Below, piece after piece: positions 8,787-21,300 of a stretch of DNA of 64,000 nucleotides (the first letter of the stretch is position 1; each line of letters opens with the position of its first letter). The translations under genes were made by a program, and so were the position numbers. Source of the stretch: Pseudomonas sp. B33.4 (GTDB lineage: Bacteria; Pseudomonadota; Gammaproteobacteria; Pseudomonadales; Pseudomonadaceae). A model generated the notes under the pieces. It was not told the origin of the DNA. It did no database searches and was given only the letters and a program-made list of their open reading frames with translations. The stretch lies in contig NZ_CP140706.1 of NCBI RefSeq assembly GCF_034555375.1, positions 4,331,001 to 4,395,000 of the forward strand, in the 5' to 3' direction.

Positions 8787-9192
8787 AAAAATCCTTTTTT
8801 TTGAGAGAGTTGCCCAACGAAAAAACCGGGCAAACGTCGCGATGGTCGTCTATCGCACAGGCGCCATTGCAACCGATCGCGATCCGCTGCGTGCGGTACA
8901 TATGTATTGCACATACGTTGAGGTTTTATGTATTGCGGGGGAATCAAGATCGAAAGTTCGCTGCCGCGTCGAACCGTAACATCCTGTCGCTAACCTGTGC
9001 CCAAGCCGTTGAAGTTTGCCGCTAAAGTGCCGCGCACTCGCATGGATCGAACCAAATCGGCCTCAGGGGACTCTGAGCTATGCCTTTCTCGCAGAGGAAG
9101 CTGTTCACGACAGGGAAAACACCCGGTGCTGGGAGCCCGCGGTGTAAAGGTTTGTCAGCCTTAACTGAATTTGCTGAAGAACCTTTTATTTC
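8787..9192. other. Divergent intergenic region between effector-like gene and phosphatase gene
   Basis: This 406-base gap must contain both divergent promoters. A small hairpin (TTGCCC at 8810 pairing with GGGCAA at 8828) lies in the leader of the minus-strand gene just before its ribosome-binding site. Towards the plus-strand gene, about 9060-9150 holds several GGA motifs and a possible stem ACACC...GGTGT at 9119-9145. No frame or known RNA family is recognised. Confidence 0.5.
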
Positions 9193-9867
9193 ATGACGAA
9201 CCTTATGCGTTTCGCCAAACGCTTCAAACATCGTGCGTATGTGGCCCTGCCTTCCCTGCTGGCTGTCAGTGCGCTGTTCCTGTCGCTCGAATCCAGCGAG
9301 AGCCGCGCGCAACCGGTGGACGGCACCCAGACCTTGGTGTTCCTGCGCCACGCAGAGAAACCCGAGGGCGGTCTTGGCCAGCTCAACTGTCAGGGCCTGA
9401 ACCGCGCCATCGACCTGTCGACCCTGCTGCCGGAAAAATTCGGCAAGGCCGATTACGTGTTTGCCGCCAACCCGACGCGCAATGTCGAGGAAGGCGAACT
9501 GGACAACTCCTACAGCTACATTCGCCCGCTGATGACCATCAGCCCTGCCGCGATCAAGCTCGGCCTGCCGGTGAACATCGAATTTTCGGCCAACGACACC
9601 AGCGATCTGGCCCGCGAGCTGCTGGAAGACAAGTATCACAACTCGACGATCTACACCGCCTGGTCCCACGGCTACCTGCCGGAGCTGATCAACAAGGTGG
9701 CGGGCAAAGCGCTCGGCGAGAAACAGAGCATCACCGAGGACTGGGCGGGCAACGATTTTGACTCGCTGTACGTGCTGACGCTGACCTGGCACAACGGCAA
9801 GGCCAGTTTGCAGAGCCACAGCTACAAGCAGGGGCTGGATAACGGCAAGGACACCTGTCCGACCTGA
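9193..9867 (+). CDS. Exported histidine phosphatase family protein
   Basis: A protein of 224 residues with an N-terminal export signal (about 1-40, ending SRAQP after a hydrophobic stretch). The catalytic motif LRHAEK at about 52-57 matches the RHG/RHA phosphohistidine motif of the histidine phosphatase superfamily. A second conserved histidine is in TAWSHGYLPEL (about 158). The protein is short for a phytase and more like the SixA/phosphoglycerate-mutase-like branch, so its substrate is unknown. It would act in the periplasm. The ribosome-binding site is weak. A palindromic repeat follows the stop codon. Confidence 0.75.
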   Translation: MTNLMRFAKRFKHRAYVALPSLLAVSALFLSLESSESRAQPVDGTQTLVFLRHAEKPEGGLGQLNCQGLNRAIDLSTLLPEKFGKADYVFAANPTRNVEEGELDNSYSYIRPLMTISPAAIKLGLPVNIEFSANDTSDLARELLEDKYHNSTIYTAWSHGYLPELINKVAGKALGEKQSITEDWAGNDFDSLYVLTLTWHNGKASLQSHSYKQGLDNGKDTCPT

Positions 9868-9892
9868 GTTTTGTGTGGCCTGGCCCGGCCCT

Positions 9893-9967
9893 TTCGCGAG
9901 CAGGCTCGCTCCCACAGGGGATTTGTATTTCACGCAGATCCAATGTGGGAGCGAGCCTGCTCGCGAA
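9893..9967. repeat. Palindromic REP doublet with reversed polarity (TGTGGGAGCGAGCC family)
   Basis: The arms are TTCGCGAGCAGGCTCGCTCC and its complement, so the TGTGGGAG ends face inward here. In the copies at 23072, 54893 and 55026 they face outward. It lies between convergent genes. Confidence 0.92.
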
Positions 9968-9986
9968 GAGGCCAGCCGCCACAACC

Positions 9987-11090
9987 TCAAACCTTCTGAT
10001 TCACCCGCTCACGCAGATACTCAAGCACCGCCCCACGCTCCCCGGCAAACTCGATGCGACCGCCCTTCTTCTCGCGCTGAAACACATACATCGGGTCGTA
10101 ATACTCACGCAGCAACCCTTCGATCCAGCCGCGATGCAAGTCCACCGCGCCGCTGCGCCCCTGCTCCGCCAGCGCATCTTCCATCAACAGCAGCATCCGT
10201 CGATGGCGTTCGCCACCCAGCCGCTTTTGCACGTTGTTCAGACTTTCCAGCAGGCGCTCGGAGAACAAGGTGAAGCCTTCCTCACCGTGCACGGCAACAA
10301 ATTCCGCCGACAGATCCACCACGTAATCACGCAGGATTCGTTCGACGCGATCGTCAAAACCGTCTTCCAGCCAGACCATCGGGTACTGCTGCATGCCCTG
10401 ATACAGCGGTAGCGGCAAGGCGCAACTGCCCACCACCCGGCTCTCGTCCTCAAGCACAAACTGCGCGATACCCGCGTCGCGCTTCTTGAGAATGTCGATG
10501 GCCAGGCGGTTTTCAAAATCGATGTTCGACGGCTGACCGGTCGCCCGTTTGCCGAAACTTGAGCCGCGATGATTGGCGTGCCCTTCCAGGTCCAGGCCAT
10601 TGCGCAATTGCACCAGCACTTCGGTCTTGCCGGTGCCGGTCATGCCACCGAGCAAGACGAAATCACACTGGGTAATGGCCTGTTCGAGGGTGTCGATGAG
10701 GAAGTTGCGCATCGCTTTGTAACCACCACCAACCCGTGGATAGTCGATACCGGCCTCGTCGCGCAGCCATTGCTGGGTGATCTGCGAGCGCAGGCCGCCG
10801 CGAAAACAATAGAGATAACCGTCGGGATGGGCGCGGGCAAAATCGGCCCAGGCCTGGATGCGCTCGGCTTTCACCGTGCCCGAGACCAACTCATGTCCCA
10901 ATTCGATGGCAGCTTGCTGACCGTGCTGTTTGTAGCAGGTACCGATTTTCTGCCGCTCGACGTCGTTCATCAGCGGCAGGTTGATCACGCCGGGGAACGC
11001 GCCCTTGTGAAACTCGATCGGCGCGCGGGCATCCATCAGCGGCCGGTCGTTAAGGAAAATGTCACGGTAGTCAGTGCAGTCGCGGAGCAT
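9987..11090 (-). CDS. selU: tRNA 2-selenouridine synthase
   Basis: The 367-residue enzyme (also called MnmH/YbbB) converts 2-thiouridine to 2-selenouridine at the wobble position of certain tRNAs using selenophosphate. The N-terminal rhodanese-like domain has the active-site loop [10 protein letters not shown] (Cys near 95). The second half has a P-loop in [12 protein letters not shown] (about 150). The ATG at 11090 overlaps the selD stop codon (TGATG), so translation is probably coupled; an upstream TTG codon is possible but unnecessary. SelD immediately upstream supplies its selenium donor, which supports both assignments. Confidence 0.95.
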   Translation of the reverse strand: MLRDCTDYRDIFLNDRPLMDARAPIEFHKGAFPGVINLPLMNDVERQKIGTCYKQHGQQAAIELGHELVSGTVKAERIQAWADFARAHPDGYLYCFRGGLRSQITQQWLRDEAGIDYPRVGGGYKAMRNFLIDTLEQAITQCDFVLLGGMTGTGKTEVLVQLRNGLDLEGHANHRGSSFGKRATGQPSNIDFENRLAIDILKKRDAGIAQFVLEDESRVVGSCALPLPLYQGMQQYPMVWLEDGFDDRVERILRDYVVDLSAEFVAVHGEEGFTLFSERLLESLNNVQKRLGGERHRRMLLLMEDALAEQGRSGAVDLHRGWIEGLLREYYDPMYVFQREKKGGRIEFAGERGAVLEYLRERVNQKV

Positions 11091-12124
11091 CAAATCACCT
11101 CGACTGCGTTCGTCTGTCGCTCAACCAGTTCGCCGATTGGCGCCAGATTCAAGCCCAGTTCAGCGGCGACGGCGAGGAATTCTTCGTTGCCTTCAGGCGT
11201 CACCGCGATCAGCAAGCCACCGCTGGTTTGCGGGTCACAGAGCACGCGTTTGTGCAGCTCCTGCACGCGGCCGACCTTGCTCGCATAGCTGTCGAAATTG
11301 CGCAGCGTGCCGCCGGGCACACATCCCTGATCGAGGTAATACTCGACGCTGTCCAGACGCGGCACGCGCTCATAAGCGATGCGTGCAGTGAGTTGGCTGC
11401 CATCGGCCATTTCCACCAAATGCCCGAGCAGACCGAAACCGGTGACGTCGGTCATCGCCGTGACGCCAGCAAGTTTGCCGAAGCGGCTGCCGGGTTTGTT
11501 CAGGGTGCACATCCAGTCGCGGGCCACGCCGACATCGGCGGCGCGCAATTTGCCCTTCTTCTCGGCCGTGGTGAGGATGCCGATGCCCAGCGGTTTGGTC
11601 AGGTACAGCAGACAACCAGCGGTCGCGGTGTCGTTACGTTTCATGTGGCGCTTTTCCACCAGGCCGGTGACGGCGAGGCCGAAGATCGGCTCCGGTGCAT
11701 CGATCGAATGCCCGCCGGCCAGTGGAATCCCCGCCGCGTCGCATACCGCGCGGCCACCGCGAATCACTTCGCGCGCCACTTCCGGGGCCAGCACATTGAC
11801 CGGCCAGCCGAGAATGGCGATGGCCATCAGCGGATCACCGCCCATCGCATAGATATCGCTGATCGCGTTGGTCGCGGCAATGCGGCCGAAGTCGAACGGG
11901 TCATCGACGATTGGCATGAAAAAGTCGGTGGTCGAGACCACACCGCGCTCGGCATCGATCTCGTACACCGCCGCGTCATCGCGCGAGGCATTGCCGACCC
12001 ACAGTTTCGGATCAAGGTTCTGGGCACCGCTGCCGGCCAGAATCACTTCCAGCACCTGCGGGGAAATCTTGCAGCCGCAACCGGCGCCGTGGCTGTATTG
12101 GGTCAGACGAATCGGCTCGCTCAT
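11090..12124 (-). CDS. selD: Selenide, water dikinase (selenophosphate synthetase)
   Basis: The 344-residue enzyme makes selenophosphate from selenide and ATP. The N-terminal glycine-rich segment HGAGCGCK (about 12-19) carries the catalytic cysteine and lysine. Conserved ATP-binding aspartates appear in [22 protein letters not shown] and [12 protein letters not shown]. The position normally held by Cys or Sec is Cys here, so no UGA recoding is needed. It is the first gene of a two-gene operon with selU. The gene order suggests that selenium is used at least for tRNA modification. Confidence 0.97.
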   Translation of the reverse strand: MSEPIRLTQYSHGAGCGCKISPQVLEVILAGSGAQNLDPKLWVGNASRDDAAVYEIDAERGVVSTTDFFMPIVDDPFDFGRIAATNAISDIYAMGGDPLMAIAILGWPVNVLAPEVAREVIRGGRAVCDAAGIPLAGGHSIDAPEPIFGLAVTGLVEKRHMKRNDTATAGCLLYLTKPLGIGILTTAEKKGKLRAADVGVARDWMCTLNKPGSRFGKLAGVTAMTDVTGFGLLGHLVEMADGSQLTARIAYERVPRLDSVEYYLDQGCVPGGTLRNFDSYASKVGRVQELHKRVLCDPQTSGGLLIAVTPEGNEEFLAVAAELGLNLAPIGELVERQTNAVEVI

Positions 12125-12195
12125 GGGGGAGTCTCAGGCTGTTGATGGGGCGGATTCTAGCAGAGCACGGACGGCCGGACCGAAAGCCAACAGTT

Positions 12196-12267
12196 CAAAA
12201 GATCGCAGCCTTCGGCAGCTCCTACACAAATCGAAATGTAGGAGCTGCCGAAGGCTGCGATCTTTTG
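12196..12267. repeat. Palindromic REP doublet with reversed polarity (TGTAGGAGCTGCCGA family)
   Basis: Arms CAAAAGATCGCAGCC... and complement are arranged with the TGTAGGAG ends facing inward and only about 11 bases between them. Other copies of this family in the window have these ends outward. Confidence 0.93.
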
Positions 12268-12272
12268 ATCTT

Positions 12273-12296
12273 AAAAAAACCGCCCTTACGGGCGGC
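12273..12296 (-). terminator. Intrinsic terminator of the autotransporter gene
   Basis: On the minus strand the stem CCGCCCGTAAGGGCGG is followed directly by a run of seven T. It lies 22 bases after the autotransporter stop codon. Confidence 0.85.
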
Positions 12297-12317
12297 TAAA
12301 AGTGCTTCGACCCTAAA

Positions 12318-15300
12318 TCAGAAGCCAAGGCTGAAGCTGATGGTCATTGCATGGTCGTTGCTGTCGTTCGACAGTTGCCCCGAGTAGCCAACCCCGAGTT
12401 TGCCGGTCGGGCTGATCTGGAAGTCGACACCCGCTTCAACAATCGCGCTGTCCTTGGCGATCGGTACGCCTTGGGTGCTGAACGAGGCGCCGCCGTCGAT
12501 GAAGGTCAGATCAGCGTCAGGCTTGGTGTCACCGAAGGCATGGCGCCAGCCGATCGCCGCGCGTGGGGTGAATTGCCCGCCGTTGGCCAGGGTGATGACT
12601 TTGCCGGCACGCACGCCGAGGGTCGAGAAGGTGATGTCCTGATCGGCATCGGCCTCCAGGCGCCCTACTCCGCCTTTCTCCTTGGCTTTGTCAGTGTCGT
12701 AGTTGACGTAGGCCAGACCGGCGAACGGCTCGAGGGCAATGCCGCCGGCTTCAATGGTGTAACCGACTTCACCGAACACCTGGGCGCTGCGCGCATCGTA
12801 ATTGGCCTTCAGGCGGTCGTTGTAGCTGCCGACGCTGACGTTGCGTTTGGTCTCGATGTCGTGCCAGCTGTAAGCCGCGCCGAGGCGCACCGCCAGGGCA
12901 TCGAACTGCGAGTTGAGGTACGCCGCCAGGTGGTAGCTTTCGACGGTGGCATCCGAGCGACGGTCATGGGCATCGAGGTCGCTGCGGGTGTAACCGGCGG
13001 CCATGCCCACGCGCCACTGGTCATCGAGTTGCTTGTCGGTACCGAGCATGAAGCCGCTGAGGTTGCGGTCGAGCTTCGCCGCGTTGCTGTCGCCATCCGA
13101 CTCGCCCCAGGCACCAAGTGCCCGCGCCCAGCCGACCATTTCGCCGTGGCAACCGTTGCTGCTCAATTGGTTATCACTTGGCGCCAGGGCACGGCGTGGA
13201 TCATCCGCCGCGCTGCATGACGGTTGGCGCATGCGGTCGTTGACCGCGTCACGTACGTAACGCGAATCCTCGAGGATGGCGCTGGCGGTGCTGGCGTGGA
13301 TCTCACCCGACAGACTGTCGAAGGCGTTACGCGCGCCGGCGACACTGAGGTTGACAATCTCGTTCTGCAACGCCGCACCGGCCGGGCCGTTGTTCGACAG
13401 CGCTGTGGCGGTTCTGAACTGGTTGCCGGTGGCGGCGACATCGGCAAAGGAGTTGCCGTTGCGACTGACCACCAGGTCCACAGCGTTGGTGTCATATACC
13501 AGTGCAGTGTTGAGGAATGCGTATTGCGGCAGGTCTGCGGCGCTGAAGGTGCCATTCACCCCACCGCCCGCGGTGATCAGCGAGTACGTGGTGTTGCCGG
13601 TGAACGGTGCCAGCGAGTTCACTTGCAAGGCGCCGCCCAGATTTGCCGTGCCGCCGATTGCCAGTGGCGTCGCGGTTGGCGAACTGACCGTCAGCGCCAG
13701 CACACCGTCGCTAGCGTTGGTCAGGTTACCGGCCACGCTCAGGGTGCCCGCTTCGGAGCCCGAGGCGACAACGCCATGGTTGACCACCGAGCCGACACTG
13801 CCGTTGCCGCTCAGACCGGCACCGTTGGCCACGGTGACTTGCCCACCCAACGAAGCGCGCGCCGCAAGGCTGCCGACTTGCAACACACCTTGATCGACCG
13901 CGACCGTGCCGCTGAACGGATTATCACCGGTCAACAGCAAGGTGCCGGTACCGCGTTTGAGCATCGCGCCAAGTCCGCGCAGCGATCCATTGAACTGACC
14001 ATTGAAGTTCTGCAAGAAGAGCAGCGATGCGTTGTTGAGGATATTGCCCTGCAGGCTGGTGGTATTACCGACCAGCGTACCGCCGCTGACCGTGGTGCCA
14101 CCGCTGTAGGTGTTGGCGCCGCTCAATACCAGCGTGCCGGAGTCAAGCTTCTCGATACCCCCCGTGCCTACCAGCGGCGCGGAGATTTCCGCACTCGCGC
14201 CGGCATTGACCCGCACTGGCGCGAGGCTGCCGTCCGCGCCGTTGACCGGCGTCAGCGAACCACCGGCACCCGGCGTCAGGCTGTAGCCATTGGCGAGGAA
14301 TTGCAGGCCGGTGAAGTTCTGATTGCCCTGCACGGTGACCGTGCCGCCCTGCCCCCCGAACACCGCAAACTGGCCATTCGAAGCGAGTGCCTGAGTGCCG
14401 TTCGGATCAGTCCAGTTGGTGCCTGGCCCCCACACACCGCTACCACCACCAATGCTGCCATCCGGATTGGTTTTACCACCGTTCCAGAACTGCACCTCAC
14501 CCGGCGTGCCTTGCACCAGCAGATTGATCTGATTGGCGATGGCGGTTTGCAGCGTCAGATTCGCTGCCGACACCGGCAGGCTGCCATACACCAGACCGTT
14601 GTCGGTCAGGCTGCCGCCGTAGCTGAACAGTTGATAAACCCCGGTCCCGAAACCGCCGGCATTGCTGATGTTCAGCGTGCCGTCGAGGGTCAGGTTGCCG
14701 GCGACGTTGACCGCGGTGGTCGAACTGGTTGCCGAACCGAGGCTGAAGTCCAGATGGGTCCCCGAGGACAGTGCCAGCGAGCCGACCGACAGCGGCGTCG
14801 CGGTGCCGCCACCGGCCAGCGTCGCACCGTCGGCCAGTTGCACAGCGCCACCGAGCTGACCGCCACCGCCGATGCCTGCGCCGCTGGCGACGCTGACGTT
14901 GGCGCTGTTGAGCACACCGTTGACGATCAGGTTACCGGCCTGCACCGAGGTGTTGCCGGTGAAACTGTTGTTGCCAGTCAGCAGCAATTCACCCGTACCG
15001 GTTTTGTTCAGCGTACCGGTGCCAGTGAGGTTGCCGGTATAGCTGCCGTCGGCGTTCTGTTCGAAGGTCAGCGTCGCGTTGTTGACGATCGCACCTTGCA
15101 GGCTGCTGGTATCACCGCGCGTCGTGCCGCCGTTCAGGGTGGTGCCGCCGCTGTAGGTGTTGGCACCACTGAGGACGAGATCACCGGCACCATTTTTCAG
15201 CAGACTGCCGGTGCCGGTCACCGCACCGATCAGCGTGGTGTTCTGATTGCCGGCGAGGGTCAGTTGCGCGCCAAGGTTGACGGCGTTGGCCAGTTGCAGC

Positions 15301-18300
15301 GCCGAGGTGCTGTCGAGCGTGCCGTTGCCGGTCACGTTGAGCGCAGCGCCGCTGAGTGCACTGTTGTTGCCGAGAATCAGCGAGCCACCGGCGAGTTGAG
15401 TGCCACCACTGTAGGTGTTGCTGCCGTTAAGGGTCAGGCTCGATGCGCCGGCCTTGATCAGGCTGCCGCTACCGCTGACCACGCCGCCGAGGGTCAAGGC
15501 ATTGGAACCGTCAACGGTCAAGCCACCGTTGACGACCACGTCGTTACCCAGGCTGACGGCCGCATTGCTGTCCAGCGCCGTGCCGTCAGCAGCGGTCAGC
15601 ACACCCGTACCAAGCGCGGCGTTGTTGCCGACCACGATTTTGCCGCCGTTCAGCGCGGTACCGCCGGTGTAGCCGTTGGCCGCGTTGAGCACCAGCGTAC
15701 CCGTGTCGTATTTGCCCAGCGTGCCGCTGCCGTTGAGCGCGACACCGATGGTTGCCGTGGCGTTCGGGTCAACCCGCACCGTGGCATTGCCCAGCGAACC
15801 GTTGACCAGATTCAGCGAGCCCGCCGTGCCATTCACCAGGCTGTAGCCATCGGTGACGAACTGCATGCCAGTGATGGTTTGTGCGCCATTGACGGTGACC
15901 GTGCCGGCCGCGCCCTGGAACACCGCGAAGCTGTTGGTCCAAGCCTGGTTGGTGGTGCCGTTGACGTCGGTCCAGTTGGTGGTGCCGGTGCCCCAGGTGC
16001 CGCTGCCGCCTTCGACCGAACCGTTGGCCACCAGTTGATTGCCGTCCCAGAACTGCACGGTGACGCCCGGTGCGGTGACCAGCAGGTTGATCTGATTGGC
16101 CAGTGCGGTTTGCAGTTGCAGATCGCCCGGGGTGACGCTGCCCGGCAGTGTGCCGAAGAGCATGCCGTTGTCGGTCAGGCCGCCGGTGTAGTCGATCAGG
16201 CGATAGACGCCGCTGCCAAAACCACCGATGTCGCTGACGTTGAGGGTGCCGTCGAGGGTCAGGTTGCCGCCCACGCTGACCAGTGCATTGCCGCCACCGG
16301 ACACCGGTGTACCGAGGCCAACGTCGAAGTTGGAATTGCCGTTGAACACCAGCGAACTCACGCTCAGCGTACTCCCGGTGACGCCCGCCAGATGACCGCC
16401 ATCGGCCACCGTCACGGCGCCGGTCAAGGTGCCGCTGCCACCGAGAGTGCCGCCGTTGTTGACCAGCACATTGCCGCTGGCCATTGAGCCGTTGACCTGC
16501 AAGGTACCGGCGTTGACGTTGGTGTCGCCAGTCAGGTCGCTGATGCCGCTGAGGGTCAGGGTGCCGCTGCCGAGTTTGCTCAGACCGCCGTCACCGCTGA
16601 GGATGCCGGCGAAGGTGCTGCTGACATTATTGCCGCCGAGGCTCAGCGTATTGCCAGTGCCAATCAGCGCCGTGCCGCTGCCTGTCAGGCTGGCGAGGCT
16701 GCCGGAAGCACCGAGATTAAGCGCCGCGCCACCCGCGAGATTGACCGTAGCGTTGTTGCCCAGCGCTGCGCCACTCAGTGTGGTCAGGCTGCCGGACGCC
16801 ACATCGAAGGTGCCGCTGAAGGTGTTGTTGCCGCTCAGGGTCACGTCGGACAGACCGTTCTTGGTCAACGTGCCGGCGCCGGCAATCACACCGCCAAAGG
16901 TCAGGTTGTTGTTACCGGCCAGAGCCAGATTGGCATTGACGTTGAGGTTGTTGGCCAGCACCAGAGGCGCGGAATTGTCGAGAGTGGAAGCACCGGCCAC
17001 GGTCAGCGCGCCGCTGCCCAGCGACGCACCATTGCCGAGAGTCAGCGTGCCGGCATTCAATGTGCTACCGCCGGAGTAAGTATTGATGCCGTTAAGTGTC
17101 AGGTTCGACGCGCCGTTCTTGATCAACCCGCCCGCGCCGCTGACCACACCGGCGAGGGTCAGGTCGTTGCTGCCGGTGTTGCTCAGATTGGCGTTGAGCA
17201 CCACGTTGTTGCCCAGGCTCAGCGCACTGTTGCTGTCCAGCGCCGAGGCGCCCGCCACGGTCAGGTTACCCAGACCCAGTGCCGAGTTGCTGCCGGCGGT
17301 CAGCGTGCCCGCGTTGAGCGTGGTGCCACCGAGGAAGTTGTTATTGCCGCTGAGGGTCAGGTTGGCTGCGCCGTTTTTGCTCAGGCTGCCGGCGCCGTTG
17401 ACCGTGCCGGCCAGGGTCAGATCCGCCGTACCGCCGATGCCGAGATTGCCGGCCAGGTTGACCGCGTTGTTTACCGAAACTGCAGTGCTCGCATCCAGCG
17501 TGGTGCCGCCCGCCGCGTTCAACGTGCCCGAGCCCAGCGCCGAGTTCGACGCCAGAATCAGTCCGCCGGCATTCAGTGCTACCGGGCCGAGGAAGGCGTT
17601 GTTGCCGCCGAGGGTCAGGTTCGCCGTGCCGGTTTTGATCAGGCCACCGGTGCCGCCAATCACACCGTTGAGGGTCAGTGCATTGCTGCCGACCACGGTG
17701 AGGTTGCCGTTGAGCGTCGCCGCGTTGGCCAGTGTCACCGCCGCGTTGCTGTCCAGTTGCGTGCCGGCATTCGCCGTCAACGTACCGGTACCGAGCGCCG
17801 TATTGCTGCCGACGATAATCTTGCCGCCGTCCAGTTGCGTGCCGCCGGTATAAGTGTTGGCACCGCCGAGCACCAAGGTGCCTGCGTCGAGTTTATTGAG
17901 AATGCCGCTGCCATCGATATTCGCATTGATGGTCGCCGTCACGCCCGGATCAACGCGCAAAGCAGTGGTGCCGCCAGTGCCGTTGACCGCCGTGAGTTGC
18001 CCCGCCGCACCGTTGACGACGTTGTAGCCATCGGTGAGGAACTGCATGCCGGTAAATGCTTGGGTGCCGTTCACCGTTACCGTGCCGGCAGTGCCTTGGA
18101 ATACCGCGAAGTCGCCGGCCCACGGCTGGTTGACCAAACCATTGGCATCGGTCCAGTTGGTACCGACCGCGTTCCACGTGCCGCTGCCGCCATCGACCAC
18201 GCCGTTGGCGATGGTCTGGCTGCCGTCCCAGTAACGGATGTTGACGTTCGGCGCCGATACTTGAATGTTGATCTGATTGGCCACGCCGGTCTGCACCACC

Positions 18301-21300
18301 AGGTCGCCGAGACCGTAACCGACCGGCACGCTGGCGACGTCGAGACCGAGATTGGTCAGGGCGCCGGTGTAGTTGAACAGGCGATACACGCCGACGCCAA
18401 AACCGCCGGCATCAGTGACGTTGAGATTGCCGTCGAGGGTGAGATTGCCGCCGACGTTCATCAGCGACGCGGTCGACGGTGTGCCCAGTGCCACATCAAC
18501 GTTGCTGCCGGCGCCGAGCGTCAGAGCGCTCGCCGACAAGGTGTTGCCCGACGACAACGCCAGATGCCCACCGCTGTTGATGTTGACCGCGCCGAGCGCC
18601 GAGCCGGTACCGGTCAGGGTGCCGCCGGTATTGACGTTGACTTGCGCACTGCCCAGCGAACCACTGAGATTCACAATACCGCCATCGATCGCGGTGTTGC
18701 CGGTGATGCCGTTGATCCCGGTGAGACTCAAGGTGCCGGTGCCGATTTTGACCAGGCCGCCGCTGCCACTGAGATCGCCGTCGAAGGTGCTGGTGACGTC
18801 GCCGCTGCCGACGGTCAGCAGGTTGCTGCCGGTCAGTTGCACACTGCCGCTGCCGGTCAGCGCACCGAGGCTGGCGTTGCTGCCCAGATTCAGCCCGGCG
18901 CCGGCGCTGATATTGACCCCGGAGGTGTTGCCCAACGCATTTGCGTTGAGGGTGGTGACGCTGCCCGAGACGATGTTCAGTGCGCCGGTAAAAGTGTTGT
19001 TGCCCGCCAGGGCCAAGTCCGACAGGCCGTTTTTGGTCAGGCTGCCAGCGCCGTCGATGATGCCGTTCAAGCTCAAATCGTTGTTGCCGGCAACCGTCAG
19101 CCCGGCGTTCAAAGTGATCGCGTTGCCGATGCCGAACGATGCACTGTTATCCAGTGTCGCCGCACCGCCGACGATCAACGCGCCGCTGCCCAAACCGTTG
19201 GCATTGCCCAGAGTCAGCGTACCGGCATTGAGCGTGGTGCCGCCGCTGAAGGTGTTGTTGCCGTTAAGGGTCAGGTTGGCCGCGCCGTTCTTGATCAGTT
19301 GGCCGGTGCCACTGGTGACGCCGCCGAGGGTCAGATTTTGCGTGCCGCCCACGGTCAGCGCGGCGTTCAATGCGACCGCGTTGTTGAGGCTGACCAGCGG
19401 CGAGTTGCTGTCCAGCGTTGCGGCGCCTGCGACGGTCAATGCCCCGGAACCCAGCGCCGAACTGTTGCCGACGGTCAGCGTACCGGCGTTCAGCGTGGTG
19501 CCACCGAGGTAGTTGTTGGCGGCGTTGAGAATCAGATTGGCCGCGCCGTCTTTCACCAGACTGCCGGCGCCGCTGACCAGGCCGGTCAGGGTCATGTTCG
19601 CCGTGCCGCCGACATTCAAGGCACCGGCGAGTGCCACGGCATTGTTCAGGCTGACCGCCGTGTTGGCGTCCAGCGTGGTATTGGCCGCTGCGTTCAACGT
19701 ACCGGAACCCAGCGCGGTGTTGCTGCCGACAATCAATTTGCCGGTGTTCAACGCGGTGTTGCCAAAATACGTGTTGGCGCCACTGAGGGTCAGGTCGGCA
19801 GCGCCGTTCTTGGTCAGCCCACCGATACCGGCGACCACGCCGCCAAGGGTCAGCGCATTGGTCCCGCCCACAGTCAGGGTGCCGGCGAGGTTGACGTTGT
19901 TGACCAGCGTCGCGGCGGTACTGGCATCGAGGGTGGTGCCGTTCGAGGCGTTGAGTGTGCCGGTGCCAAGGGCGGTGCTGGAACCAACAATCAGTGAACC
20001 GGCATTCAGCGCCGTGGTGCCGATGTAGGTGTTGTTGCCGGTGAGGGTCAGGCTCGACGCGCCGGTCTTGATCAAGCCGTTGCTGCCACTGATCACACCG
20101 CCAAGGGTCAGCGCATTGGCGCCGCCTGCGGTGAGGTTGGCGTTGAGGATCACATTGTTGTTCAGCGTCACCGCCGTACTGCTGTTGAGCGTGCCCGCAC
20201 CTTCCACCGACAACGCGCCGGAGCCCAGCGCGGCGCCATTGCCGACCGTCAGGCTGCCGGCATTCAGCGTGGTGCCGCCGCTGTAGGTGTTGGTGCCGTT
20301 AAGAGTCAGATTCGCGGCGCCGTTTTTCACCAGTTGGCTGGCGCCGCTGATCACCCCGCCGAGGGTCAGCGCATTGCTGCCGCCAATGCCCAGGCTGTTG
20401 TTGAGAATGACCGCGTTGTTGAGGGTCACCGCCGAATTGCTGTCGAGGCTGGCCACGCCGCCAACGGTGATGTTGCCGCTGCCGAGCGCCGCGTTGGCGC
20501 CTGCGGTGATGGTGCCGGCGTTCAGCGCAATGGCACCGAGAAAGGTGTTGGCGCCGTTGAGAATCAGATTGGCCGCGCCGTTTTTGGTCAATCCGCCACT
20601 GCCGCTGACGATGCCGCCGAGGGTCAGGTTGGCGCTGCCGCCGACGTTGAGGTTGCCGCCGAGGGAGATCGCGTTGGTCAGCGCCACTGCGCTGCTGGCA
20701 TCGAGTGTGGTGCCCGCCGCCGTGGTCAATGCACCAGTCCCCAGCGCCGTGTTGGAGCCGACAATCAGCGTGCCGGCATTCAGCGCCGTGCCACCGGAGA
20801 ACGTGTTGTTGCCGCTGAGCGTCAGGTTCGCAGTGCCGTTCTTGATCAGGTTGCCAGTGCCGCTGACGATGCCGCTCAAGCCCAATGCTTGCGTGCCGCC
20901 GATGGTCACGCCTCCCGTCAGTGCGACGGCATTCGCCAATGTCACCGCTGTGGTCGCATCCAGCGTGGTGCCCGCCGCCGCATTCAGCGCGCCGGTCCCC
21001 AGCGCGGTGTTGCTGCCGACGAACAGGCTGCCAGCGTTGAGCAGCGTGTTGCCGCTGTTGGTGTTGTTGCCGCTCAGGGTCAGGCTGGCGCTGCCGGATT
21101 TGGTGATCCCGCCGGTTCCGGACAACACACCGCCGAGGCTCAGCGCATTGCTGCCGAGCACGTTGAGCGCGCCGGTCATCGCGATGTTGTTGGCGAGGGT
21201 GACGTTGGTCGTGCTGTCCAGACTGGTGCCGGCGGCGGTGTTCAGTGCGCCGCTGCCCAGCGAGTTGTTGTTGGTCACCAGCAGGCTGCCGGCGCTGAGG

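Noticed and set aside
13224..16487. Plus-strand open frame of 1087 residues and others (17757-19997, 20334-22943) antisense to the autotransporter
   Set aside because: They lie opposite a gene made of repeats with strongly biased third positions. The translations are low-complexity, with no signal, domain or ribosome-binding site.
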